Assembly (NCBI GenBank): GCA_034509425.1
Contig: JAVTVJ010000661.1
Location: 124,001-188,000 of the forward strand
Length of the DNA: 64,000 bases
Direction of reading: 5' to 3'
Source of the DNA: Eopsaltria australis
Taxonomy: Eukaryota; Chordata; Aves; Passeriformes; Petroicidae
Shown: in pieces, positions 11,636 to 23,112 of the stretch
Layout: the number at the start of each line of letters is the position of its first letter
Numbering within the stretch: position 1 is the stretch's first letter
The notes under the pieces: model-generated
Told to the model about the DNA's origin: nothing
Databases searched by the model: none
What the model saw: the letters and a program-made list of their open reading frames with translations, nothing else
Made by a program: the position numbers and the translations under genes

Positions 11636-13720
11636 AGGGACATGGAGGCACTTAACGTGAATTGCAGTTAGAGAAATCACCCTTGGACCACAGAAGGAAG
11701 CTTCTGTATTTCTTCATGCACACCAAATTAATTTACTTAATCTCTTTATAAACCAGCTCATTCATTTCACTGGAGGAACTCTTTTCCACTACTGGTCCAG
11801 AGTCGTCCTTTCACTTCAAGATCTCTATTAACCAAACAAAAGGAAGAAGTGATCAACCTATGACAATGCAGGAAATTTAATGGATTATGACAACTACCTC
11901 CAATTCAGCATTACTTCCTTTTGGCCTTAGTATCACCTTTCCCTGCCCTTCTCATTTTTGTATAGTTGGTTTATTACTCTGCAAGGATTCACTGGATTTT
12001 ATTGAATATCACCTGTTATTTACTGAATATTTAATCTAGGCTCATTGCAGGAAGACAGTTTCAGGAAAAAGGTATGTGATCTCAGCAGAGCTCTTCATGT
12101 ACCCCATGGAACCAGCTGACAGTCATAGGGCACTGGCAGTCAGAACTCATTGGGAGCACCTTCAGTTCCAAAAGGAGTTACTCTTTTTTTTCTTGAGAGT
12201 ACTTTTCTCTCCAGGCAGAATAAAGCAAAGGCTTTTTGCAGACAATACTACTTATCTCCTAGGAGAAATTTACTTTTCTACGTCTCTACAATCAGTGTTA
12301 AACAGAACCTTCACCCCAGCCAGCTGGCACACAGCAATTGGCATAGTCCTGTTCAACACAGATCTATTATCTGTGGTGCTCTTTTCCCATTCCATCCAGT
12401 CCTCTTTCACAATTCTTCAGCATCTGAGGAGTTTTCCTCTCAAAAATCCTGCTCTACTTTATTTGCTCTGTTGTATCTGTTAACTGCCTTCAGTGTGCTT
12501 GCAACATTGACTGCAGAGTGAGCTCCCCTGGTTTGAAGACACATACACAGGCTTTACATGTGCTGAGCTTCCACCCTACTCTTCCTCTGGGTACTAACAC
12601 TCTCTAGCTTTCTTCTTCAGAATCACTAATACTAGGCCATCACTCTATGTCCACTTTGTGGTTTCAATCCCATTGATTTTTCCCATCTTTCTTCATTTAT
12701 GAAAACAATGACATAAATTACTCTCACTTGAAGGAAAAAAGACAGGGTTTGCAATCTGTGTTTTAAACACCTTACTCTGTGAAACTATCATTTTCCAGAT
12801 CATGGTTTTCCAGGTTGAAGAACTGGAATTCTCATCTGGTCAGTCCCTTGATTTTACTGATCAATTTCACTGCCATTGTTCCACAGCTTTGCATCTGAGA
12901 TCAGCACTTCAGGGTCAGAGAAAATAGTTTCAACTCACATCAGGAGCTCATATTTTAAATCCTCAAGCAAACACAGGACCAAGGAGTTGCATTGCAAATG
13001 ATGTGTTTGAGGTAGATGGTCTCCATATGCATTAGCATTCCATGATTAATCTTCAAAGATAATTTCTCAACTATGAGACAACATATTTCCATAGTTTTTC
13101 CAGTACTTCTAGAAGTATTCAATCCATGTGTTGCAACTATAACTCCCCTAATACATCCAACACATTTAAAGCAGTGCATTAAAAATCTGCTCACCCTGAC
13201 TCCACTCTTTGCCTCTGCATTTCTTGCTGAGCTCTAAAATACCTAATTTAATAACCTGCTTTTTCTTTATCAATACAATTCAGTTCCTATACTTCCTTTT
13301 CCCTTGTGCCAGTATCAGCATTCCAGTAGCAAAAAGGCTTTTTTGTTGACTGTTTAATGAAACTGATTGATTCTCTTGACATTATGAATTATAGCCAGAC
13401 TTGGTACTGACTTGCGGTAATCACAGGAAAACTCTAATTTGACTTGTTCAATGTCTGCTCAGCAGTTCCCGGAAGAAATGTGGACAGAAGACAACACATT
13501 ACTAGATCACAAGATGGATAAAGGCAAAGAAAGGTTTGCAGGGCTGCACATGCTCCACCAAGAACAAGCTCAGAAAACAAGCTGGAAGCTACAAAAATTG
13601 AGAGACATGGAGAACAAATATTTTCATTTCAGTGTATTTGGTTTTCCAACAGTGAACCTGCAATGAAAATTACCAAATCCCACTTTAATATTAAATCAGT
13701 ATAAAACCCACAAATATGCA
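11636..13720. other. Unique DNA, nothing recognised
   Basis: This is about 2.1 kb of AT-rich sequence between two ERV insertions. Short open frames (for example 12076-12483 and 12150-12521) have no recognisable domain, start context or homology. I see no repeat or RNA gene. Confidence 0.5.
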
Positions 13721-13973
13721 CATTAATGTGGTGGCCATGGAAGTTACCTCTGAGACTCCAAGGGCTAGCAGAAGCCCCAGAAGAGAAGAAAGGACTTTGG
13801 TGGAGGGCTTCCAAGACTGCTAAGCTCCCCCCAGGGACTGAAGTGACCATGGTTTAGCCCAGGGCAAACTTACTTGGTTACTAGTTATGTCTATCATCTC
13901 CCCCCCCTTCTAGAAGGTTCCTTGTTACTGCATGGTTGATACCATGTTACTCCTTACCTCCTCCCCTCTCCCC

Positions 13974-16305
13974 TGTCCTAGTTAAGGGCAAATGTTAGGA
14001 GGAGACCTCCAAGGGGGTCTCCCCTAGACAAGCCAATTTCAGCCACTCCTCCCCCAAACCGGTTCGGGAAAAGATTTCCTTAGAGAAAAAGTGGAAAAAA
14101 CTATTTATTTAATAAGCAGAATATTCACAAGTTTGTGTCGTGGTTTTAGTTCGCTTATTCAGGTTTGTGGTTAAATGTTAGCACACTTACTTAAATTTAC
14201 TTGATTGCTTGTTGTGAGATAAGGATTAGGAGTAGGTAAAGCAGGCTCAAACTTTATAAAGTACAAAGAAGTTTTATTAATATATCTAAGACAAAGGGAA
14301 AAAAGAAAAAAAAACTTTAAGAAAAAAACTAGAACAAACTTTCCAGACCACTCTTCTTTCTTCACTTCTCTATTTTATTCTCTTTGACAACATACAAAAG
14401 ACAACACTTTGACTTTTAGTCAGTTTATTACTTCAGAAAAGGCTTTTGTTCTAGTTCATTTAGGGAGAGAAGTTTCTTTTGCTTACACTATGGATCTTCG
14501 GTAAGAAAAAATACAGTTTTTATGGGTCTTCTGCTTCACTATTAACTGCCGCCTGGAGCAAAGTCTAACTTAATGGTGGATCTCTCCCACACCAGTAGCC
14601 TTCCCACAGCCACTATGGTGGGTTATGAACAGTCTACAGGGTACTTGTTTTAAGGATGCCCAGTTCAATTGCAGTAACAAAGAAAAATCTTTTTTTCTGT
14701 GCTTAGCAGCACAGGTTCTCTTGACAACTCAGGTTCTCTAGCATTCTCCCCGGGACTAGGGCTCTGAGTCACAGTCTCTCTTCTCTCTTGGTTTTAGTTT
14801 CTCATCAGGCTGTACTTTTTCAACACTTACTTGTCTGTACTTAGGTATTTCAGTTCATTGGCTGCAATAAGAACCTCACATCCCCCTTTGGACTATATCT
14901 TCATATATTATAGAGAATTTATTAGCTCAGTCTTTAACTATGGTTCTTTAAAAGAGTTTTCAGCTTCACTCTTGAAGCAACTTCCCATGCACCTCCCTCT
15001 AGGTATCAGTTCTGCTTTCCTCACTGACTGTAAAGTCTCTGCGCTGCACTATGTAGATGTCCTCACTCGTTCCTCTCTCTGCGAGGAAGGATGGATGTCT
15101 GTGAGTTTAGTCTAGGCATGGAGAGAGTTAATCTCTGTCTCTCTCTCCGGCAGTGTGAGGATCACGTGCTCTTTGCCGGGCTGCTTGAACAGGTCCGAGC
15201 TGGATGCCAGACGCTCTCAGAGTCTCTGCTTGGCTCGGCCAAGCTGGCTCGGCCTGCTGGGGCCATCTAGGCCTGGGGTGACAGGGCAGGGCCTGGCCCG
15301 AGCTGGATGGAGTCCGGCCTAGTCCTTGCCTGGCCCGGAGCAGGAGCCTGGCTCTCCCTCTCGTGTAGCTGGCACACTGGCTGAGCTGTATTTGCTGAAG
15401 ATTCCAGCCGTTCCTCCCCCATGCCTGCCTGGCTGCAGCGGCATGGCTGCCGTAAAACCTCCCTTCCCCCCCCCATCCCTCCTTCGGAAGGAGGTAGGGG
15501 GGGGCCTTACCAGTGAGAGAAGCAGGAGCTGCTCTTCTCTACACAGCAGCAGCAGGTCTAAAGAGGAAGAGCGTCAGAAAGTCTCTGCTTATATATGGTT
15601 TTTTCCTTGAAGGCGGACTAACTTTTTAATTGGTTTACCTACCTATCAATTCTTAAAACTACCTGATTATTGGCTCTCTCTCTCGCAGGAAGGAAGTTGT
15701 ATTCCTTCCTGCATTCCTGCAGCACAGATCACTTCCTAGATTTTGACCCCTCTGGCCTAACCCAGGACAGTTTGGAAACAAAAATTGAATGATATATAAC
15801 AATGAAACCTCTCCTTTCTCTGAAGAGATGGTGGATCTAGAGTCCTTCTGTGCGTGCGGCTGTGTCAGCCTCAGTCCCTCCAGAGGCTGGGGCCAATGGC
15901 CAGGCCCGGATGCAGAGTCGGGGGGCCCCCGGGGGATTGTCCTGATGTCTTGGACCACAGAGATGCTGACCAGTCCCAGAAGAAATAAACCAGTAAAAGA
16001 AATAAAGTCTCTCTCTCTCTCTGCAAAAGCTGAGAGATTTCCGAGAGCACCCAGCTGCGAACTCCAAGAGCACACAGAGAGCTTATCTCTATTTTTCCTG
16101 TCTCCGCTTCGAGCGCAGTCTCTGAAGGAATTTCTGGGGGAGTAAGGTGTAACTCCTGTAGACAAACTGTGTGCGTTTTCTCTTCCCCCTTCACCCTCTT
16201 CACTCTCTCTCTCTCTGGGCCTAACTTAAAGCTACAGAACTTAATACCCGGCATAAGCAGGACAGACGATTGGGGATACAAGCATCATACAGTCAACCCA
16301 GGACA
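13974..16305 (-). mobile_element. Solo LTR E (ERVL-like) carrying LTR D
   Basis: The element starts TGTCCTAG and ends CCAGGACA on the plus strand. It is flanked by TCCCC at 13969-13973 and 16306-16310, a 5 bp duplication as in ERVL. Its own sequence is 693 bp: 13974-14135 plus 15775-16305. The sense strand is minus, where TTAAATAAATAG near 14105 supplies the poly(A) signal. It lies inside the B1 5' LTR and is itself cut by LTR D. Confidence 0.88.
14136..15769 (-). mobile_element. Solo LTR D, copy 1, 1.6 kb
   Basis: This 1634 bp LTR begins TGTCGTGG and ends CCAGGACA on the plus strand. It has a perfect 5 bp duplication GTTTG (14131-14135 and 15770-15774) inside LTR E. A related copy is at 46106-47729. 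On the minus strand a TATA-like CCATATATAA is at 15598-15589 and AATAAA at 14278-14273, so the predicted R region is about 1.3 kb, which is very long. Confidence 0.9.
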
Positions 16306-16692
16306 TCCCCCTTCCATTGGACTGGTTCCCTGATTCTGCCCTTGTACCTCCCCGGGACCGTCAGATGATTGGTTAGTACGTGTCCCTCATAAGGTGGTCG
16401 GAGAGAGTATTTGGGGCTTTTGGTCCCTGGATTCCCTCTGTGCTGGACTTCCTGCAGTAAAGCCACACACAATTCATCCATACCAGAAGTCCCTCTCGCC
16501 TTATTTCTACCTCAGCAGCTAGCGATTGCAGCTCCTCGCTCCAGGTGCGTCACCCTGCCGGGCGAGCAGCTTCACTGGCCAGTGTCTAAGCGACGCCGCC
16601 AGAGTCCCCTTTTGGACAAGGACACTTCTGGAACTTGGCCAGCTGGAGGCTGTCCGGAATCTGGGCTGGACACTGACGGCTAGCGAACAAGC

Positions 16693-16710
16693 TGGCACCC
16701 GAACTGGGAC
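16693..16710 (+). promoter_or_regulatory. B1 primer binding site
   Basis: TGGCACCCGAACTGGGAC lies 3 bases after the 5' LTR. It resembles a lysine-tRNA type site, differing at two positions from the sequence I associate with tRNA-Lys3; one difference (CG to CA) could be methylation decay. The exact tRNA is inferred. Confidence 0.75.
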
Positions 16711-17074
16711 CTGAAGTCTACTCAGGTCTCTGAGAAGCGTCCTTGTCCACTATGGTGGTCAGACGTTCGCTTTCAGTGGGGCAGCACCCCTGAAGGAGTG
16801 ATAAGTTTTATTAGCACTTTCGGAAGGGGCGTTCGGCAACCCTCTTCAGGATCGGAAGGGTCCACCCAGGAAGAAACAGAAGAGGAATGGACGACTGAAG
16901 ACCCTTGTCTCTGGACTTTACGTTTGCCTCCGGGAGCGGCTGGTTGGAGCCAGGATCGGCTACAGGATCAAACAGTGTCCACTCAGTTAGTGTAAGTGCC
17001 GAACACTCCGGGGCACCCTTTTGCTTGCGCTTTTGCATTGCGCTATTAGTCCAGGGCAAGGGGAAATATTCAGG

Positions 17075-18587
17075 ATGGGAATTAAATTATCCCACCCTGA
17101 ACGAGAGGTATATCTCCAAGTTAAAACCATCCTAAGGTCTAGGAATGGGGTTTTCTGTAAGAAGCTCTTAAAGCGGTTTGTTAAGTGGGCTTTTCTTTAT
17201 GTACCCTCAGTTTCCGTTTCCTCGGTTAAATTGCTGGGGTTTTGGGACCAGACCTGGGAATGGTTAACAAGCATTGCTCGGATGGCGGATGATTCCGTAC
17301 GGGAATTTTTTCCTTTAATGATTTTAATTTGTGAAGTTTTAGAAGAGAAGGGGAAAAGCCCAGGGACGCCGCACCGGCATACTCCATCTGCCTCTACTCT
17401 GTGTCTCCCGTACCCTTCCGACCCGCAGCCGGGTGAACCAGGTAGAGTAACCCACCAAAACGCACAGGGCTGCTGCGGACTCCCTGATTTTCCCCGATAC
17501 CCCCTGTCACCCTGCTGCTGTGGGCCTGATCACCTCGCTGCAGACTTTCCCTCAACCCCTCTCCCTACGCTCGCATAGCCGGTTGCACCCTCCCCCCGAG
17601 CTATACTGCCAGCTTGCGAAATAGTGGCTCGAGTCTACATTCCGGCCACATGACAGGCTGCGGTACGGTTGTCTTGCGTAATACCGGCCTGAGTTTGAAT
17701 CATACCGACCGCGTGATAGGCTGCGCTAAGGTAGGATTGTGTAATAGCGGCGCGACTCAAGATGGCGCCAACCGCGTGGAAAGCTGCGCTGCAGCCTGCT
17801 GTCATTGTGCAGGCGTGCCCACCCCGACAGCTGATCCCTCCCCATGCTCCTCCCGTGTCCCTCTCACTATGGCGAATGGTTCTCCGTCGGGTTTGCCCCC
17901 CCACGTCGATGGGTGTAACCGTGTCAGGCCCCTCCCCTCCCACCGGGAACCTCCCTCCAGCCACGACCGTGGTTGCCGCCCCCGAGCGCGAGGTTGCCGC
18001 CCTCTCCCCAAGTCAACACCCATCTGCAGTTTCCCACGCCCCCCCCTCCTGGTTCCCATGGTCTGGAACCCAGAAGTGGGAAGGCTGGGGCTTCTGATGT
18101 TACCGGGGAAGGGGAATTCTTTGCCGCTCCGGTAACTTACAGTTGGCAAGGGGAAAACCCTAGATGGGAACCTTTTTCATATAACCATCTCTGGGAGTTA
18201 TGCAAGGTTTCTAAAGAATTTGGGAGGGAGTCATCCTACTTTAAAAGCATGCTGAATACCACATTCGCTACGAATGTGATGGCACAATCTGATATAAAGA
18301 TTGTGATGACAAGCCTGTTATCTGGTGCCCATTTCTGGCTCTGGGAGAGGTCGTGGCGGCAGCATTTGAAAGAACTATTAGAGACTTATAAAGCTAATCA
18401 GCAAACTGCCTTCCTCACTCTGAATCATCTTTGCAGGGAGGGAGATGGAGAAACCGCAAGATCAGGCGGCCAATATACCAGTTGAGGTTTAGAATGATAT
18501 TAAAAACACGGCTAAAACGGCTCTATAATGTGCTTGCCCTCCCCCACTCCCCCTTCAGAAGGTTATGAAGTAATCAGGCAGGGGCCT
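17075..18587 (+). pseudogene. gag: B1 gag, N-terminal part (matrix and capsid N-domain)
   Basis: The first ATG of the gag-like frame is at 17075 and starts MGIKLSHPE, with a glycine at position 2 suited to myristoylation. The matrix-like frame runs to a stop at 17576. After a proline-rich, GC-rich stretch the capsid N-domain appears in another frame at about 18090-18485 (PVTYSWQGENPRW and then LSGAHFWLWERSW). That frame also ends in a stop. At 18555-18587 the sequence reads YEVIRQGP, the start of the major homology region, where provirus A2 is inserted. At least two frameshifts or stops precede the insertion. Confidence 0.82.
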
Positions 18588-19476
18588 TGTCCTGGTTTGA
18601 AGGACAGGTGTCTGTTAAGGAAGGCAGGAGCCTCCCTTGGAATGGGAAACTGTAACCCCTCTCCCTCCGAATTATTATAAATTTGAAATCAAGAGGCTCT
18701 CAGGCAAAGATATGGGAATAGGAATAACAGTTCTTTACCAATATCTAAAACAAGGATAACAAATAACAACAACTATAACGTTGACCAACAAACAGAACCA
18801 GAAACCCAGTGGCAGCCTGCTCGGCTTCAGGCACCTTTCCCCTTCGGTGCAGTTCCAGTCACAGCCTGCAGGGGGTGCTCTGGGTGCGGTGATTCCCCGG
18901 TGGCTACAGGGGCGCTCCGGCGTGAGCTCAGGTAGCACACGGCGAATGGCGACTGCCCGAAGCACGGAGGGATGGAGGAGAGCCCTTGCTCCACAGACCC
19001 TCGGGGGGCAGCTGGTGTTGGTGCCACAGCAGGATCCCGGACACAGGGAGCTGGGACGGTAAGGGGTCTCCACGTGCAGGGAAAAACCCCGCTACAATGT
19101 AGCGAGAAAACTCAGAGTGGGCTGGTGGCAGGCAGGTCGGTCCGATGGGGCAGAGGGCAGAGACTCACAGCAGACAGACCGGCAGCTCCGTGCTGGCTTC
19201 TCAGGGGGCTGTGGGTTCAGCAGACAGCAGCTCCGACCATCCAGCTCTGAGAGTCCCGAACAAGAGGGCATGACCTCTCCCCTGCCCTTGCTTTTCAGTC
19301 TCTCCAAATCTCGCGTTGCCAGGCCCGGCTTCCATGAGGGGCAATTCTACCCCACCCTGCCAAGGAGAAAGGCTACAGCCTTGTGCTTTGTTCCTCTTAA
19401 GTATCCAGTCATTTGTGTCTTAGCAATCCATGGGAGAAAAATTCCTGAGGAAAAGAACTAGATCCAACCTTCAACA
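18588..19476 (-). mobile_element. 3' LTR of A2
   Basis: This 889 bp LTR reads TGTCCTGG to TTCAACA on the plus strand. It is about 40 bp shorter than the 5' LTR, because it has two rather than three units of the GGGGGCGC-containing repeat (about 18865-18930). On the sense strand the poly(A) signal is a variant (GGTAAAG near 18737). Confidence 0.93.
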
Positions 19477-19497
19477 TTCTCCACCCCGAATTTCTTT
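19477..19497 (-). promoter_or_regulatory. A2 polypurine tract
   Basis: On the minus strand a purine-rich run (AAATTCGGGGTGGAGAA) directly precedes the 3' LTR, the position where plus-strand DNA synthesis is primed. The same tract precedes the A1 LTR at 3275-3285. Confidence 0.7.
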
Positions 19498-19584
19498 CCC
19501 ATACAAACACCTTACATCAAATTTAAACTTTCGAGGTATATACATACATGCAGATACAGATACAAGTGCAGTGTCATAAGTAGT

Positions 19585-22500
19585 TCACCCTAAAACAAGA
19601 TCTCCTTGAGGTATGCATCGGGTCTCTCCATCCCTTTGCATCACCCACCAGGTGCAGCCTGGTCCCTGAGCAAAGACAACCCCCCGGATGGGATTGTCTT
19701 TACTTGAGGCAGAGTTTACCCAAACAGTCTTTCCCAGCATACCTCTCATGTGTACTACTGGAACTTTATCTCCATCTGTTGTTCGAAAGGGGTCAGAGTG
19801 GGCAGGCCCGGCCCGGCTGGAGGAACCTCGGGTGTTCACTAACCATGTGGCCTTTGCTAAATTAGTCTCCCAGTTCTTGAACGTCCCCCCACCCAGTGCT
19901 TTCAAAGTGGTTTTGAGCAGGCCATTGTACCGTTCAACTTTCCCAGCTGCTGGTGCATGATAAGGGATATGGTACACCCACTCGATGCCATGTTCCCTAG
20001 CCCAGGTGTTTATAAGTCTATTTTTGAAGTGAGTCCCATTGTCGGATTCAATTCTCTCTGGGGTACCATGTCTCCAAAGAACCTGTTTTTCGAGGCCCAG
20101 GATGGTGTTCCGGGCAGTGGCATGAGGCACAGGGTAGGTCTCCAGCCATCCTGTGGTGGCTTCTACCATTGTGAGAACATAGCGCTTGCCTTGGCGGGTC
20201 TGGGGCAGTGTGATGTAATCAATCTGCCAAACCTCTCCATACTTGTATTTGGACCACCGTCCACCGTACCATAGAGGCTTCACCCGCTTGGCCTGTTTGA
20301 TCGTGACGCACGTCTCACAATCATGGATCACCTGGGAGATACTGTCCATGGTGAGGTTCACCCATCGGTCTCGTGCCCACTTATAGGTGGCATCTCTGCC
20401 CTGGTGGCCTGAGGCGTCATGGGCCCATCGGGCTAGGAACAACTCCCCTTTGTGTTGCCAGTCTAAATCTATCTGTGTCACCTCTATCTTTGCGGCGTGA
20501 TCTACCTGCTTGTTGTTCTGGTGTTCTTCGTTAGCTCGGCTCTTAGGGACATGGCGGACCTTTACAGGTAGCTTCTCTACCCGCGTGGCAATGTCTTTCC
20601 ATTCATCAGCTGCCCAGACTGGTTTTCCTCTACGCTGCCAGTTGGCTTTTTTCCACCTTTTCAGCCAACCCCATAGAGCATTGGCTACCATCCACGAATC
20701 GGTGTAGAGATAGAGCTTTGGCCACTTCTCTCTCTCAGCAATGTCCAGGGCCAGCTGAACGGCTTTGAGTTCAGCAAATTGGCTCGACCCACCCTCTCCT
20801 TCAGTGGCTTCTGCAACCTGTCGTGTGGGGCTCCACACAGCTGCTTTCCACTTCCGGTTCATCTCTATGATGCGACAGGAACCATCAGTGAAAAGGGCGT
20901 AGCACTTTTCTTCATCTAGCAGTTGATTATATGGTGGAGCCTCCTCAGCCCGGGTCACTTGTTCTTGCTCCTCTTCATCAGTGAGACCAAAACTCTCACC
21001 TTCTGGCCAATTCGTAATTATTTCTAGGATTCCAGGGCGGTTCGGATTTCCAATGCAGGCGCGCTGTGTGATAAGTGCGATCCACTTACTCCATGTGGCA
21101 TCGGTGGCGTGGTGGGTAGAGGGAGCCTTTCCTTTAAACATCCACCCCAGCACTGGTAGTCGAGGTGCCAGGTGGAGTTGTGCTTCAGTGCCAATTACCT
21201 CCGAGGCGGCTTGAACTCCTTCATAGGCGGCCAAGATTTCCTTCTCTGTGGGGGTGTAGTTGGCTTCAGACCCTCTGTAACTCCGGCTCCAGAATCCCAG
21301 CGGTCGGCCTCGAGTCTCTCCAGGCACCTTCTGCCAAAGGCTCCAGGACAAACCATTGTTCCCGGCTGCAGAGTAAAGCACATTCCTCACCTCTGGTCCC
21401 GTCCTTACTGGGCCAAGCGCTACTGCATGAGCGATCTCCTGCTTGATCTGGGCGAACGCTTGTTGCTGTTCAGGGCTCCAGTGAAAATCATTCTTCTTGG
21501 GGGTGACCTAGTAGAGAGGGCTCACAATCTGGCTGTACTCTGGAATGTGCATCCTCCAAAAGCCTATGGCCCCTAGGAAAGCTTGAGTTTCCTTTTTGTT
21601 AGTCGGCGGAGACATCGCAGTGACCTTATTGATGACCTCCGTGGGAATCTGGCGCCGTCCATCTTGCCATTTTACCCCCAAGAACTGGATCTCTCGAGCA
21701 GGTCCCTTGACTTTGCTCTTCTTGATGGCAAAACCGGCTTCCAGGAGGATTATGATGATCTTCTCTCCTTTCTCAAATACCTCTGCTGCCGTGTTCCCCC
21801 ACACAATGATGTCATCGATGTATTGGAGATGCTCTGGAGCCTCACCCTTTTCCAGTGCAGCCTGGATCAGTCCATGGCAGATCGTGGGGCTGTGCCTCCA
21901 CCCCTGGGGTAACCGATTCAAGGTATATTGCACACCCCTCCAGGTGAAGGCGAACTGAGGCCTGCACTCCGCTGCCAGAGGGATGGAGAAGAACGCATTG
22001 GCGATGTCAATGGTGGCATACCATTTTGCTGCCTTGGACTCTAGCTCGTACTGGAGCTCCAGCATGTCTGGCACGGCAGCACTCAATGGTGGAGTCACTT
22101 CATTCAAGCCACGATAGTCCACAGTCAATCTCCATTCCCCGTCAGACTTGCGCACAGGCCAGATGGGGCTGTTGAAGGGTGAGTGAGCCTTACTGCTCAC
22201 TCCTTGGCTTTCCAGGTTGCGGATCATCTTGTGGATGGGGATCACGGCATCTCGATTCTTCTGGTACTGCCCGCGGTGCACTGTCGAGGTGGCAATTGGC
22301 ACTTGTTGCTCTTTTACTCTCAGGAGTCCCACTGCATTTGGGTTTTCCGATACTCTAGGCAATGTGTTCAGTTGCCTGATGCCCTCTGCCTCCACAGCCG
22401 CTATTCCGAAAGCCCACCTGAGTCCCTTTGGGTCTTTGTAATAGCCATTCCGGAGGAAGTCTATGCCTAGAATACACGGGGCCTCTGGACCAGTCACAAT

Positions 22501-22701
22501 GGGGTGTTTCTGCCACTCCGTCCCGGTCAGGCTCACCTCGGCTTCCAACAAAGTTAATTGCTGTGATCCCCCTGTCACCCCGGCAATAGAAACAGGTTCT
22601 GCCCCCACATGTCTCGATGGAATTAAGGTACACTGCGCACCAGTATCAACTAACGCTTCATATTTTTGTGGTTCTGATGTGCCAGGCCATCGGATCCACA
22701 C
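19585..22701 (-). pseudogene. pol: A2 pro-pol: protease, RT, RNase H, integrase (one stop)
   Basis: One frame runs from about 22701 to the stop at 19585, broken only by TAG at 21508-21510 where A1 has Leu. In order: aspartic protease with DTG at 22647-22639 and a downstream ILGIDFL; RT with YIDD at 21822-21811; RNase H (FTDGSC, QFAELKAV, YTDSW); integrase zinc region (H, H, CETC) and core with QIDYI, SDNGTHF and KVERYNG, so all three catalytic acidic residues are present. It ends GDLVLG, 108 bp before the LTR. No dUTPase or env follows. The single stop would split RT from RNase H and integrase. Confidence 0.93.
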
Positions 22702-22755
22702 TGTCCAAAAGACCCGATTTTCCCGCGCCTCTTCCTGGCTAGAGGCAGGGCCCCT

Positions 22756-22977
22756 CTAGCTCTGGTTGTCATTTCTTTCTTGGGCGTACATGGTAGAGGT
22801 CCCCTCGAGGGGATCTAAGAGATAGTCCTCTCTTCTGTAATATCTGGCATCTCGGTCACGGGAGGCTGAGGCTACCTTCACTTTAGTAGACCCCCCGCCT
22901 CGGTTAGTATTTCCCTCCTTGAGTTGCTGTACCCGTGATGCCAGGGTAGAAGTGGGTTTCCTATCCCACTTCCTCAT
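22756..22977 (-). pseudogene. A2 gag 3' tail (NC-like basic region)
   Basis: A 73-codon frame starting MRKWDRKPTSTLASRV lies between the end of the capsid frame and protease. It is basic and glycine/asparagine rich but has no CCHC zinc knuckle. About 135 bases of non-open sequence separate it from the gag frame, suggesting a frameshift or stop within gag. Assignment as the nucleocapsid-like tail rests on position only. Confidence 0.5.
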
Positions 22978-23112
22978 GTCTTCTCCGTGATCACACAGGA
23001 AGAACTACAGCTCAGATCGTGGGGTGTACCCTCTCTCCCTGGCTGGGGGGCGCTGGGCTCTGACTTTGGGGCTTGTGACTCACACTGGTGCCGCACTCAT
23101 CATCCTCATCTC

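Larger units (their letters stand above)
13727..16689 (+). mobile_element. 5' LTR of B1, split by LTR E
   Basis: The two real pieces are 13727-13973 and 16311-16689 (626 bp in all). They match the 3' LTR end to end, starting TGTGGTGGCC and ending GCTAGCGAACA. The poly(A) signal is AGTAAA here (16456-16461), whereas the 3' LTR has AATAAA. The gap is LTR E with a 5 bp duplication TCCCC. Confidence 0.93.

Noticed and set aside
16293..16481. A short minus-strand open frame (MDELCVALLQEV...) that also occurs at 32477-32695 and, on the other strand, near 11213-11306
   Set aside because: It recurs only because all three sites are copies of the B1-family LTR. It lies in the poly(A)/U5 region and has no recognisable domain.
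18735..19250. Overlapping open frames of 90-112 codons on both strands, repeated at 25047-25600
   Set aside because: These are LTR sequences of ERVL A2 read in arbitrary frames; the repeats explain the recurrence.
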